Shown: positions 9,992 to 21,042 of the stretch, piece after piece
How positions within the stretch are numbered: the stretch's first letter is position 1
Layout: each line of letters starts with the position of its first letter
Assembly (NCBI RefSeq): GCF_001431425.1
Contig: NZ_LDJG01000007.1
Location: 84,882-148,881 of the forward strand
DNA length: 64,000 nt
Origin: Stenotrophomonas nitritireducens
GTDB lineage: Bacteria > Pseudomonadota > Gammaproteobacteria > Xanthomonadales > Xanthomonadaceae
Direction of reading: 5' to 3'
Made by a program: the position numbers and the translations under genes
The notes under the pieces: generated by a model
What the model saw: the letters and a program-made list of their open reading frames with translations, nothing else
What the model was told of the DNA's origin: nothing
The model's database searches: none

Positions 9992-12421
9992 TCAGAAGAT
10001 ATCGAACGCGGCGTCGTCGGCCTGCTGGTCGTGCTGGTCGAAGTCGAATTCCTGCATCCGGTCCAGATCCTCGACCTTGATCCATTCGGTGGCGCCGTTG
10101 ATCGTGGCTTCCACCATGCCCGAGGGCGGGTCATTCCTGGCGATCGGCGCGTCCTTCAGCGCCACGCGCATGTAGTCGATCCAGATCGGCAGCGCTGCGC
10201 GGCCGCCGTATTCGCGATAGCCCAGCGAGCGGAAGTCGTCGCGGCCGACCCAGACGGTGGTGGCGAGCGCGCCGCCGAAGCCGGAGAACCAGGCATCGCG
10301 GTGGTCGTTGGTCGAGCCGGTCTTGCCGCCCACGTCCTCGCGGCCCAGCACCTTGGCCGCGGTGCCGGTGCCGCGCTGGACCACGTCGCGCATCATCGAC
10401 ACCAGCTGGTAGGCGGTGCGCTCGTCGATCGCGCGCGGTGCGGTGCGGGCGTCGGGGTCCGGTGCCGCCGGCTCGGCCTTGGCTTCGGCTTCGCTGGCGA
10501 CGGCGTCGGGCCTGGCCGGTGCGGGTGCGGCCTCGGCGCCGAAATTGAAGCCGTCCACGACCTGGCTGGCCGGCATCGTGCCGGCGGCGCCGCCGCAACC
10601 GCGGCAGGCCAGCACCGGGTTCTCCTTGAACACCACGGTGCCGTCGCGGTCCCTGATCTCGTCGATGGCCCAGGTATCCACGCGCGAGCCGCCGTTGGCG
10701 AACACCGCGTAGCCGCGCGCGACGGAGAGCGGCGTCAGCGAGGCGGTGCCCAGCGACATCGACAGATTCGGCGGCAGCTCGGCTTCCTGGAAGCCGAACT
10801 CGCTGATGTAGCGGCGGGCGAAATCCACGCCGATGCTGTCCAGCAGGCGCACCGACACCAGGTTGCGCGACTGCACCAGCGCTTCGCGCAGGCGCATCGG
10901 GCCGCGGAAGCCGCCGCCGTCGTTCTTCGGCTCCCAGGTCTTGCCGCGCCGGTCGCGGAACACCACTGGCGCGTCGAGCACGATCGAGGCCGGATTGAAG
11001 CCCTTGTCGAAGGCGGCCGCGTACAGGAACGGCTTGAAGCTCGAGCCCGGCTGGCGGCGCGCCTGGGTGGCGCGGTTGAACTTGTTGCCGGCGAAGCTGA
11101 AGCCGCCGACCAGGGCGCGCAGGGCGCCATTGCCGGTGTCCAGCGAGACCAGTGCGGCCTGGCCGAGCGGCAGCTGCTCGATCAGCCACTCGTCTTCTTT
11201 CTCGCCGCTGCGCACGCGGACAAGGTCGCCGCGCACGACCAGCTTGGCCGGGGTGCGCGTGGTCCAGCGGCTGGCGGCCACCGGCAGGACCAGTTCGGCC
11301 CGGTTGGCCAGCACTACGCTGATGCTGCCGTCGGCATGGACCGCCGAAACGATGGCAGGCAGCAGCCCGGACTGCGACGGAATCGCGGCGATGTGGCGGG
11401 CGAGCGCCGCGGCATCGGCATCGGCCGGAACGTCGAAATGCTGTTCCGGTCCACGCCAGCCGTGGCGGTGGTCGTACAGCAGCAGGCCGTCGCGCACGGC
11501 GATGTTGGCCGCTTCCTGCATCTGGCTGTCGATGGTGGTGGTGACCCGGTAGCCCTTGTTGAGAACGTCGCCACCGTGCAGGGCGATCATCTCCTGGCGC
11601 ACCATCTCGGCCACGTAGGGGGCGTTGACCTCGATCGGCGGCTCATGCGGCGTGGCGTGCATCGGCACCGCCTTGGCCGCATCGGCCTCGGCCTGGCCGA
11701 TGAAGCCCAGGTCGGCCATGCGCTGCAGGACATAGTTGTCGCGGCGCTGGCGCGCACGCTCCGGATTGCTGATCGGGTTGCCGCTGGACGGGAACTTGGG
11801 AATGCCGGCCAGCGAGGCCATCTCGTCCAGGTCCAGTTCGCCGAGCTTCTTGCCGTAGTAGTACTCGGCCGCGGCGCCGATGCCATAGGCGCGGTTGCCG
11901 AAGAAGCTCTTGTTCAGATACAGCGCGAAGATCTCGTCCTTGCTCAGTTCGCTCTCGATCTTCCGCGCCAGCAGGATCTCGGCCAGCTTGCGGGTGTAGC
12001 TGTATTCGGAGCTGAGGAAGAACTGGCGGGCCACCTGCTGGGTGATGGTCGAACCGCCCGGCACGCGCTTGTCGCTGGTGGTGGCCAGCAGCCATACCGC
12101 GCGGGCGATGCCCTTGTAGTCGACGCCGCCGTGTTCGTAGAAGCGGGCGTCCTCGGTTGCGAGGAACGCCTGCTTCAGGCGTTCGGGCACGTCCTTCATC
12201 TCGATCGGATAGCGCCGGGTCTCGCCGAACACGGCCATCAGCTTGCCGTCGCTGGCATAGACGTACATCGGCTCCTGCAGTTCCACCTCGCGCAGGGCCT
12301 GCACGTCGGGCAGCTTCGAGGAAACGACGTAATAGAGGGCGCCTGCGGCGATCGCGCCAACCAGGGCCAGGGCAACGAACAGGGCCAGCAGCCAGCGCAG
12401 CCAGCGGCGGAAACGGGGCAT
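9992..12421 (-). CDS. mrcA: Penicillin-binding protein 1A (bifunctional transglycosylase/transpeptidase)
   Basis: Class A PBP that polymerises and crosslinks peptidoglycan at the inner membrane. The 809-residue protein has a short cytoplasmic tail (MPRFRRWLR), a membrane anchor (about 10-32) and a GT51 transglycosylase domain with [12 protein letters not shown] and [13 protein letters not shown]. An OB-like insert is followed by a transpeptidase domain with SSFK in [11 protein letters not shown] in VQSRNLVS and KTGS in [17 protein letters not shown]-cysteine stretch and an Ala/Pro-rich loop lie between SRN and KTGS. ATG 12421 gives a standard PBP1A N-terminus; longer in-frame starts would put 43 extra residues before the membrane anchor. 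TATACT (reverse strand, 12458-12463) is a plausible -10. Divergent from pilM, as usual in gammaproteobacteria. Confidence 0.96.
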   Translation of the reverse strand: MPRFRRWLRWLLALFVALALVGAIAAGALYYVVSSKLPDVQALREVELQEPMYVYASDGKLMAVFGETRRYPIEMKDVPERLKQAFLATEDARFYEHGGVDYKGIARAVWLLATTSDKRVPGGSTITQQVARQFFLSSEYSYTRKLAEILLARKIESELSKDEIFALYLNKSFFGNRAYGIGAAAEYYYGKKLGELDLDEMASLAGIPKFPSSGNPISNPERARQRRDNYVLQRMADLGFIGQAEADAAKAVPMHATPHEPPIEVNAPYVAEMVRQEMIALHGGDVLNKGYRVTTTIDSQMQEAANIAVRDGLLLYDHRHGWRGPEQHFDVPADADAAALARHIAAIPSQSGLLPAIVSAVHADGSISVVLANRAELVLPVAASRWTTRTPAKLVVRGDLVRVRSGEKEDEWLIEQLPLGQAALVSLDTGNGALRALVGGFSFAGNKFNRATQARRQPGSSFKPFLYAAAFDKGFNPASIVLDAPVVFRDRRGKTWEPKNDGGGFRGPMRLREALVQSRNLVSVRLLDSIGVDFARRYISEFGFQEAELPPNLSMSLGTASLTPLSVARGYAVFANGGSRVDTWAIDEIRDRDGTVVFKENPVLACRGCGGAAGTMPASQVVDGFNFGAEAAPAPARPDAVASEAEAKAEPAAPDPDARTAPRAIDERTAYQLVSMMRDVVQRGTGTAAKVLGREDVGGKTGSTNDHRDAWFSGFGGALATTVWVGRDDFRSLGYREYGGRAALPIWIDYMRVALKDAPIARNDPPSGMVEATINGATEWIKVEDLDRMQEFDFDQHDQQADDAAFDIF

Positions 12422-12526
12422 CAAGCAGGATCCCGATTGCGGATTTCGTGGCCGCAGAGTATAGAGTACGCCGAGGAATGGCTGGGGCCGTTTCTGGGGA
12501 CAAGCAGTTGGGGGTGGCTTCGCTGA

Positions 12527-13695
<1,169 letters not shown>

Positions 13696-13696
<1 letters not shown>

Positions 13697-14370
13697 TGGC
13701 ACGCATCAATCTATTGCCATGGCGCGCCGAACGGCGCAAACAGCGCCAGCGCGAGTTCTACGCCATGCTCGGCTTGGCCGCCGTCGCGGGCGTGCTGCTT
13801 TCGCTGCTGCTGTATTTCTATTACGACGGGCAGGTCAGCGGCCAGAACGAGCGCAACGCCTACCTCGAGGCCGAGATCGCCAAGGTCAAGGAGCAGAACA
13901 AGGAGATCGACCGGCTCGACAGCCAGAAGAAGCGCCTGCTCGCCCGCAAACAGGTCATCGAGGAACTGCAGGGCAAGCGTTCGCAGATGGTGCATCTGTT
14001 CGACGCGCTGGTGCGCACCATTCCCGACGGCGTGGTGCTGACCGCGCTCAAGCAGGAAGGTGAGACCCTGACGCTGGAGGGCCGCACGCAGTCCAACGCG
14101 CGGGTCAGTACCTATATGCGCAACCTGGAAGGCTCGGGCTGGATGTCCAATCCGGAGTTGACGGTGATCGAGGCCAAGGCGCAGGAAACCTCGGGTTCGG
14201 CGGTGGACATCAAGTCGCTGCCTTACGTCTTCACCTTGAAGGTGAGACTGCCGGCGCCCGGCGAGAACGCGGCGCAGCAGGCTGAAGCAGAGGCCGCCGC
14301 ACCGGCCACGGCAGCGCCCGCGGTGGCTGCCCCTGCCGCCGACACGGCGCAGAAGGAGGCCCGCCCGTGA
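13696..14370 (+). CDS. pilN: Type IV pilus inner-membrane protein PilN
   Basis: Bitopic inner-membrane protein whose cytoplasmic INLLPWR tail docks on PilM and whose periplasmic domain pairs with PilO. The 224-residue protein has MARINLLPWRAERR at the N-terminus, a membrane helix at about 23-43 (FYAMLGLAAVAGVLLSLLLY), a coiled coil (about 50-90) and a ferredoxin-like periplasmic domain. The last 30 or so residues are an Ala/Pro-rich low-complexity tail, longer than in Pseudomonas PilN. Start and stop overlap both neighbours (1 base with pilM, 4 bases with pilO), implying translational coupling. Confidence 0.95.
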
Positions 14371-15044
14371 GCCAGAAGAAGAGTGGTTTCAACAATCTGG
14401 ACCTCAACAACATCGGCAACTGGCCGCAGGGCCCCAAGCTGGTGTTCTGCGCCCTGCTGACGGTGCTGATCCTCGGCCTTTCCTACCTGCTGGTGATCCG
14501 CGGCGCGGCGGAGGAGCTGGAAGGGCTGGAAGCCAAGGAAGTGGAGCTGCGCGCCAAGTTCGAGGAAGAGCAGAAGCGTGCGGTCAACCTCGAGCCGCTC
14601 AAGCAGCAGCTCGCGCAGATGGAACAGGTGCTGCAGCAGATGCTGCGCCAGCTGCCCAGCAAGACCGAGATGCCCGACCTGATCATCGACGTATCGCAGA
14701 CGGCGCTGTCCAGCGGCCTGAACAATGAATTGTTCAAGCCCGGCGACGAACAGCTCGAGGAGTTCTATGCCGAGAAGCCGATAGCGTTGCGCCTGGTGGG
14801 CAGCTACCACCAGTTCGGCGCCTTCGTCAGCGGCGTGGCCTCGTTGCCGCGCGTGGTGATCCTGACCATGCATGACATCAACCTGAAGCCGCGGGATCCC
14901 AAGGCCGGTATCTCCGCGCGCAGCGGCGCGCTCGAATTGTCGGGAACGGTCAAGACCTACCGCTATCTGGACGACAACGAGCTGGCAGACCAGGAAAAGA
15001 AGGCCGCCGATGAAGAAGCGGCACGCAAGAAGGGGGGCAGGTGA
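14367..15044 (+). CDS. pilO: Type IV pilus inner-membrane protein PilO
   Basis: Partner of PilN in the periplasmic alignment complex. The 225-residue protein has a cytoplasmic stretch with NNLDLNNIGNWPQGPK, a membrane helix (about 31-50, FCALLTVLILGLSYLLV), a coiled coil rich in Glu/Gln/Leu (about 52-95) and a ferredoxin-like domain (LPSKTEMPDLI onward, with YHQFGAFVSGVASLPRVV). GTG start in a GTGA overlap with the pilN stop, preceded by AGAAGGAGG, a strong ribosome site. A charged Lys/Glu-rich C-terminus follows. Confidence 0.95.
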   Translation: MSQKKSGFNNLDLNNIGNWPQGPKLVFCALLTVLILGLSYLLVIRGAAEELEGLEAKEVELRAKFEEEQKRAVNLEPLKQQLAQMEQVLQQMLRQLPSKTEMPDLIIDVSQTALSSGLNNELFKPGDEQLEEFYAEKPIALRLVGSYHQFGAFVSGVASLPRVVILTMHDINLKPRDPKAGISARSGALELSGTVKTYRYLDDNELADQEKKAADEEAARKKGGR

Positions 15045-15580
15045 TGAATGGTTCCCTTCGCATCCGGGCGTTCGGTGCGGCGGTTCTGCTGCTGGCCGCG
15101 ACCGGTTGTTCGCGCGACATCACCAGCACGCCGGGCGATGCGCCCAATCTTGAGAAGTGGGTGGCCGACGTGCGTGCGCGTCCGGCCACGCCGCTGGATC
15201 CGCTGCCGGTGATGCAGCAGTTCGAGACCTTCGAGTATTCGGCGCAGGGGCTGCGCGATCCGTTCAGCGATGCCTGGGCCAATCCGGAGGGGAACAGCGC
15301 GCTGCGGCCGGATCCGAACCGGCGCAAGGAGCCGCTGGAAGCCTTTCCGCTCGACAGCCTGGACATGGTCGGGACGATCGGCAACGGCGCCGGCATGGTC
15401 GCGCTGGTGATGGGGCCGGACAAGGTGACCTACCGCGTCCGTCCGGGCGTGTACCTGGGGCAGAGCGATGGCCGCGTCACCAGCGTGCGCGAGGACGGCA
15501 TTGAGCTGATTGAACTGGTGCCCGATGGTGCCGGCGGCTGGCTGGAACGTCCGGCTTCGCTGGCACTTGACGATCGATGA
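15041..15580 (+). CDS. pilP: Type IV pilus lipoprotein PilP
   Basis: Lipoprotein linking PilNO to the secretin PilQ. The 179-residue precursor has a signal peptide with lipobox LLAATGC (Cys about 24) and the PilP hallmark GLRDPFSDAW followed by the beta domain MVGTIGNGAGMVALVMGPDKV...VRPGVYLGQSDGRV. Translation may start at GTG 15041 or at ATG 15044, which follows directly; AGGGGGGCAG sits just upstream of both. It overlaps the pilO stop. Confidence 0.95.
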   Translation: MMNGSLRIRAFGAAVLLLAATGCSRDITSTPGDAPNLEKWVADVRARPATPLDPLPVMQQFETFEYSAQGLRDPFSDAWANPEGNSALRPDPNRRKEPLEAFPLDSLDMVGTIGNGAGMVALVMGPDKVTYRVRPGVYLGQSDGRVTSVREDGIELIELVPDGAGGWLERPASLALDDR

Positions 15581-15601
15581 ATGATTATTGGGGATAGCAC
15601 G

Positions 15602-17485
15602 ATGACTTTTTCCAAAGCCCTGAGCCTGCGTCCCGCCCGGCGCCAAGCGATGGTCCATGCCCGCGCATTGGGAGTTGCGCTGGCGTTGGCCTGCGGCTCT
15701 CCGTTCGCCGCCTTTGCCGCGGACGCTGTTCCGTCCGTTGCGGCGCAGCCTGCGGCGACCGTCGCGATCACCAAGGTCGACTTCAAGCGCGGCGACGACG
15801 GTGCCGGCCGCCTGGTCCTCCAGTTCGACGGACAGGGCGCCAGCCCCGACCTGCGGACGCAGGGCAACAGCGTCGTGGTCGACATGGGCAATGCCACCCT
15901 GCCGGGTGAGTTGCAGCGTCCGCTGAACGTGGTGGATTTCGCCACGCCGGTGCAGCGCATCGACGCCAGGCCGTCGGGCCATGGCTCGCAGCTGGTACTC
16001 AGCACCCAGGGAGCGTTCGAGTCGCTGGCCTACCAGTCCGGCAACGAGTACGTGGTGGAAATTTCGCCCCGCCAGGAGCAGGCCGCGACCGGTGCGGTTA
16101 CCGCCCGGACCGTGGCGCAGGCCGCGGCGACGGTTGCCGCCCGCGGCTACAGCGGGCGCCCGGTGACGTTCAATTTCCAGGACGTGCCGGTGCGTACCGT
16201 GCTGCAGCTGATCGCGGAGGAGTCCAACCTCAACGTGGTCGCTTCCGATACCGTGCAGGGCAGCGTGACCCTGCGCCTGGTCAACGTGCCCTGGGACCAG
16301 GCGCTGGACATCGTCCTGCGCGCCAAGGGCCTGGACAAGCGCCGCGATGGCGGAGTGATCTGGGTCGCGCCGCAGCCGGAGCTGGCCAAGTTCGAGCAGC
16401 AAAAGGAAGACGCGCGCATCGCGCTGGAAGAGCGCGAAGGCCTGGTGACCGAATACATCCAGATCAACTACCACAATGCGGAAGCGATTTTCAAAGCTCT
16501 GACCGAAGCCAAGGGGATTGGCAACAACGGCAATAGCGGCAGTGGTGGTGGTGCCAATGGTGGTCAGCGCGAGAACGGCTTCCTGTCCCAGCGCGGCATG
16601 ATCGTGGCCGACGAGCGCACCAACACCTTGATGGTCAGCGACATCCCCAAGAAGATCGCGCAGATGCGCGAGCTGATCGCGGTCATCGACCGGCCGGTCG
16701 ACCAGGTGTTGATCGAGGGGCGCATCGTGATCGCCACGGACACCTTCGCACGTGACCTCGGTGCGAAGTTCGGCGTCAACGTCAACAACATGAATGCTGC
16801 AGGACGCGGTGATGCCTATGGCGGTTCCCTCGGTACGATCGGCAACACGACCGATGGCCGCGGACTCAACGTGAACCTGCCGGCCAAGACGTTCACCGAG
16901 AGTCCGGCCGGCGCCATCGCCTACACGCTGCTGCGTGGCGGCTTCTCGCTGGACGTGGAACTGTCTGCGATGCAGGAGGAAGGCCGTGGAGAGGTGGTTT
17001 CCAATCCGCGCATCGTCACCGCCAACCAGCGCGAAGGCGTGATCAAGCAGGGCAAGGAAATCGGCTACGTCACCATTTCCGGCGGCGGTGGCGCGGGTGG
17101 TGCGCCTACGGCAAACGTGCAGTTCAAGGAAGTGCTGCTGGAACTGAAGGTGACGCCGACCATCACCCAGGACAACCGCGTGTTCCTCAACATGAACGTG
17201 AAGAAGGACGAGGTCGACCGGATGCTGGAAGTGACCGACTACGGCACCGTGCCGGTCATCAACCGCCGCGAGGTCAATACCGCGGTGCTGGTGGACGATG
17301 GCCAGACCGTGGTGATCGGTGGCGTGTATGAGTTCAACGACCGCAGCAGCGTGGCCAAAGTGCCGTTCCTGGGCGATGTGCCGTTCCTGGGCAACCTGTT
17401 CAAGAAGCGCGGCCGCAGCAAGGACAAGGCCGAACTGCTGGTGTTCGTGACGCCGAAGATCCTGCGCGTCGCCAAGCCGCACTGA
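15602..17485 (+). CDS. pilQ: Type IV pilus secretin PilQ
   Basis: Outer-membrane channel for the pilus fibre. The 627-residue precursor has a signal peptide (to about FAAFAADA), an AMIN peptidoglycan-binding domain, a secretin/TonB short N-terminal domain (VTFNFQDVPVRTVLQLIAE), an N1-type KH domain, a Gly/Asn/Ser-rich loop, and the secretin core ending VPFLGDVPFLGNLFKK and ELLVFVTPKIL. Only one AMIN domain is obvious. I chose ATG 15602 because GGGG lies about 8 bases upstream and MTFSKALSLRPARR is a usual pre-signal sequence; ATG 15581, directly after the pilP stop, is an alternative adding 7 residues. Confidence 0.95.
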   Translation: MTFSKALSLRPARRQAMVHARALGVALALACGSPFAAFAADAVPSVAAQPAATVAITKVDFKRGDDGAGRLVLQFDGQGASPDLRTQGNSVVVDMGNATLPGELQRPLNVVDFATPVQRIDARPSGHGSQLVLSTQGAFESLAYQSGNEYVVEISPRQEQAATGAVTARTVAQAAATVAARGYSGRPVTFNFQDVPVRTVLQLIAEESNLNVVASDTVQGSVTLRLVNVPWDQALDIVLRAKGLDKRRDGGVIWVAPQPELAKFEQQKEDARIALEEREGLVTEYIQINYHNAEAIFKALTEAKGIGNNGNSGSGGGANGGQRENGFLSQRGMIVADERTNTLMVSDIPKKIAQMRELIAVIDRPVDQVLIEGRIVIATDTFARDLGAKFGVNVNNMNAAGRGDAYGGSLGTIGNTTDGRGLNVNLPAKTFTESPAGAIAYTLLRGGFSLDVELSAMQEEGRGEVVSNPRIVTANQREGVIKQGKEIGYVTISGGGGAGGAPTANVQFKEVLLELKVTPTITQDNRVFLNMNVKKDEVDRMLEVTDYGTVPVINRREVNTAVLVDDGQTVVIGGVYEFNDRSSVAKVPFLGDVPFLGNLFKKRGRSKDKAELLVFVTPKILRVAKPH

Positions 17486-17511
17486 GCCAGCTCCGGCTCG
17501 ACGATCGTGGG

Positions 17512-17537
17512 AAGGCCGCCGCAGGGCGGCCTTTCCC
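17512..17537 (+). terminator. Terminator of pilMNOPQ
   Basis: A 9-bp stem AAGGCCGCC/GGCGGCCTT (17512-17520, 17525-17533) with a GCAG loop. GGG/CCC pairing extends it past a one-base bulge, and a short pyrimidine tail follows. Confidence 0.75.
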
Positions 17538-17608
17538 ATTGCGGGTCCTGCTGCAGTGCAGGCCTCATGCGATGAACCATTTCATCGCGGATCGGTCAAA
17601 CTGCCCCT

Positions 17609-18619
<1,011 letters not shown>

Positions 18620-18626
18620 GACCGGC

Positions 18627-19595
18627 ATGAGGGCGGCGGGGCGCGATGCGGAGCGCGGGAGCGAGGCGGCCATGGCGGCTGCACAGGCCGCGCCTGCGCC
18701 ATCCGGAGGCGAGGGCATCGTGCCTTCGCTGGCAGAACTGATCGCGCTGCGGCGTTCGGCGACGCGGGGCCGCGACCCACGCCATGGGCTGCGCGGCGTG
18801 TCCGCGCGCGCGACATCGGCGCAGCGCGGGCGTGGCATGGAGTACGCCGAGTCGCGCGAATACGTCGCCGGCGACGATGCCCGCCACATCGACTGGAAGC
18901 TGAGCGCGCGTACCGGCTTCACCCATACCAAGACGTTCCAGGCCGAACGCGAACGGCTGACCCTGCTCGTGGCCGATACCGCGCCGGCGCTGTACTTCGG
19001 CACCCGCGCGCGCTTCAAGTCGGTGCAGGCCGCGCGCGCCGGTGCGGTCGCGGCCTGGTCGGCATTGCGCGACGGCGATCGCGTGGCGGCATTGTGCAGC
19101 GGCCGGGAAGACGGGCTGGTGCCGCCCGCCGGCGGCATGCGCGGCGTGCTGCGCGTGCTCGATGCACTGGTGCGCTGGTACCACGCGCCGTCCGCCGCCG
19201 GCGCCGGCCTGCAGTCGGCGCTGGAGCGCGCGACGCGCCTGCTGCATCCGGGCGCGCGGGCGCTGGTGCTGGCGGACCCGGCCAGCGCCCTGGCCGTGGC
19301 GCCGGCCACCTGGTCGGCGTTGTCGATGCACGTGGACGTGCGCCTGTTGCTGCTGGTCGATCCGCTGGAGATGCAGCCGCCGGAATGCCTGCTGCCGGTG
19401 GTGGCACCCGGCGGGCGCATGGAACTGGACCTGGCGGGCGGGGCGATGCGCGATGCCTGGCATGAAGCCTTCGTCGCCCCGGTCGAAACGCTGTGCCAGG
19501 CCTTGCCGGGCCGCAGGATCCAGGTGCAGGTGCTGGCCTCCGACGATGCCAGCGATGCCTGGCTGGGCGCCGCCGCGGGGAGGGGAGGCGGATGA
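18627..19595 (+). CDS. DUF58 domain protein (MoxR/bat operon)
   Basis: Family defined by the motif seen here at about residues 72-92: ESREYVAGDDARHIDWKLSA, with Arg-His-Ile-Asp-Trp conserved. The 322-residue protein has a degenerate VWA-like fold after the motif (LLVADTAPALYFGT, ALVLADPASALA) and no membrane segment. The biochemical role is unknown in the family; context ties it to the MoxR ATPase. ATG 18627 is 8 bases after the moxR stop; a later ATG (18672) would remove only an Ala-rich N-terminus. It overlaps the next gene in ATGA. Confidence 0.88.
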   Translation: MRAAGRDAERGSEAAMAAAQAAPAPSGGEGIVPSLAELIALRRSATRGRDPRHGLRGVSARATSAQRGRGMEYAESREYVAGDDARHIDWKLSARTGFTHTKTFQAERERLTLLVADTAPALYFGTRARFKSVQAARAGAVAAWSALRDGDRVAALCSGREDGLVPPAGGMRGVLRVLDALVRWYHAPSAAGAGLQSALERATRLLHPGARALVLADPASALAVAPATWSALSMHVDVRLLLLVDPLEMQPPECLLPVVAPGGRMELDLAGGAMRDAWHEAFVAPVETLCQALPGRRIQVQVLASDDASDAWLGAAAGRGGG

Positions 19596-20047
19596 TCGGC
19601 ACCTCCCTGCCGCTGCGCGACGTGCATCTGCCTGCGGCTCCCGGCTGGTGGCCGCCAGCGCCGGGCTGGTGGCTGCTGCTGGCCGCGATGCTGCTCGTCC
19701 TGCTGGTGGTCGTGGCGGTGCGCGTGCGCCGCCAGCGTCGGCGCCGGCGCTGGGAATCCCTGTTCGAGGCATCGCTGGCGGCAGCGGCCGGACCGGCCGC
19801 CCGCATCGGCATGGCATCGGAACTGCTGCGACGCGCGGCCCGCCACCGCGACCCGCAGGTCGCGCTGCTGCAGGGCGAGGCGTGGCTGCGCTTTCTCGAT
19901 GGCGGGCAGGGCCATGATTTCAGTGAGGGCGACGGGCGGGTACTGCTCGATGGCGGGTTCCGCCGCGAGGTCGACGACGCACCGGCCGCGCGTGCCTGCG
20001 CGCTGGCGCGCAGCCGCTTCATCGGCCTGATGGAGCTGCGCCGGTGA
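19592..20047 (+). CDS. DUF4381 small membrane protein
   Basis: A 151-residue protein starting MIGTSLPLRDVHLPAAPGWW, with the LRD(V/I)HLP...WWPPAPGWW pattern typical of DUF4381. One membrane helix follows (about 25-44, GWWLLLAAMLLVLLVVVAVRV), then a basic stretch and a cytoplasmic helical domain. Role in the family is unknown; it is always between the DUF58 gene and the first VWA gene. Overlaps of 4 bases at both ends (ATGA, GTGATG). Confidence 0.85.
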   Translation: MIGTSLPLRDVHLPAAPGWWPPAPGWWLLLAAMLLVLLVVVAVRVRRQRRRRRWESLFEASLAAAAGPAARIGMASELLRRAARHRDPQVALLQGEAWLRFLDGGQGHDFSEGDGRVLLDGGFRREVDDAPAARACALARSRFIGLMELRR

Positions 20048-21042
20048 TGGAACACCTGCACATGCTGCTGGGCGGCCTGCCGCAATTCGCCTGGCCATGG
20101 CTGTGGCTGGCCGTACCCCTGCCGCTGCTGATGGGGTTGTGGCCGCTGCGCAGCGGCAACGGCCCGGCGCTGCGGGTGCCCTGGGAGCCGGCGCGGCTGC
20201 AGGTGGCGTCGCCGCGCCGGCGCGCGCCTTCGCTGCGCACGGTGCTGTTGTGGCTGGCGTGGCTGTGCCTGTGTGCCGCCGCCGCGCGGCCGCAGCAACT
20301 GGGCGATGCGGTCGAGCCGCCGCGGCAGGCGCGGCAGATGATGCTGGCCGTGGACCTGTCCGGCAGCATGAGCGAGGACGACATGCAGCTTGGCGGCCGG
20401 GTGGTGGACCGGCTCACCGCGGCCAAGGCGGTGCTGGCCGACTTCCTCGACCGCCGCGAAGGCGACAGCATCGGCCTGCTGGTGTTCGGACAACGGGCTT
20501 ATGCGCTCACCCCGCTGACCCGCGACCGCGCCAGCGTGCGCGAGCAGCTGCGCGACAGCGTGGTCGGGCTGGCCGGACGCGAGACCGCGCTGGGCGACGC
20601 CATCGCGCTGGCGGTCAAGCGCCTGCGCGAACAGCCCGAAGGCCAGCGCGTACTGATCCTGCTGACCGACGGCGTCAACACCGCCGGCGTGCTCGACCCG
20701 CTGAAGGCGGCCGAGCTGGCCAAGGCCGAAGGCGTGCGCGTGCACACCATCGCCTTCGGCGGCACCGGCGGATTCTCGCTGTTCGGCCTGCAGGTCCCGG
20801 GCGGCGAGGACCAGATCGACGAGGACACGCTGACCCGCATCGCTAACGAAACCGGCGGGCGGTTCTTCCGCGCGCGCGATACCCGCGAACTGGCCGGCAT
20901 CTATGCCGAGCTGGATCGCCTGGAGCCGGTGCGCAGCGCCGGCCCGGCGCTGCGTCCGCGCCTGGAACGGTACGCATGGCCGCTGGCGGCGGCCCTGCTG
21001 CTGGGGATGCTGGCGCTGGCCTGGCCGGGGCGTCGCTCATGA
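20044..21042 (+). CDS. VWA domain membrane protein, BatA-like
   Basis: A 332-residue inner-membrane protein with two N-terminal membrane helices (about 15-35 and 66-82), a von Willebrand A domain with an intact MIDAS motif DLSGS at 104-108 and a Thr/Asp-containing TDGVNTAGVL loop, and a C-terminal helix (about 312-330). The intact MIDAS suggests divalent-metal-dependent partner binding, probably with BatB/BatD and the MoxR ATPase. Start is GTG 20044 or the directly following ATG 20047. Confidence 0.9.
   Translation: MMEHLHMLLGGLPQFAWPWLWLAVPLPLLMGLWPLRSGNGPALRVPWEPARLQVASPRRRAPSLRTVLLWLAWLCLCAAAARPQQLGDAVEPPRQARQMMLAVDLSGSMSEDDMQLGGRVVDRLTAAKAVLADFLDRREGDSIGLLVFGQRAYALTPLTRDRASVREQLRDSVVGLAGRETALGDAIALAVKRLREQPEGQRVLILLTDGVNTAGVLDPLKAAELAKAEGVRVHTIAFGGTGGFSLFGLQVPGGEDQIDEDTLTRIANETGGRFFRARDTRELAGIYAELDRLEPVRSAGPALRPRLERYAWPLAAALLLGMLALAWPGRRS

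Noticed and set aside
9455..12526. Plus-strand open frame of over 1000 codons opposite mrcA
   Set aside because: mrcA has all its catalytic motifs on the other strand. The translation here is low-complexity Ala/Gly/Arg/His.
14963..17539. Minus-strand open frame opposite pilPQ
   Set aside because: Shadow of the pilP-pilQ codons; no motif or start signal.
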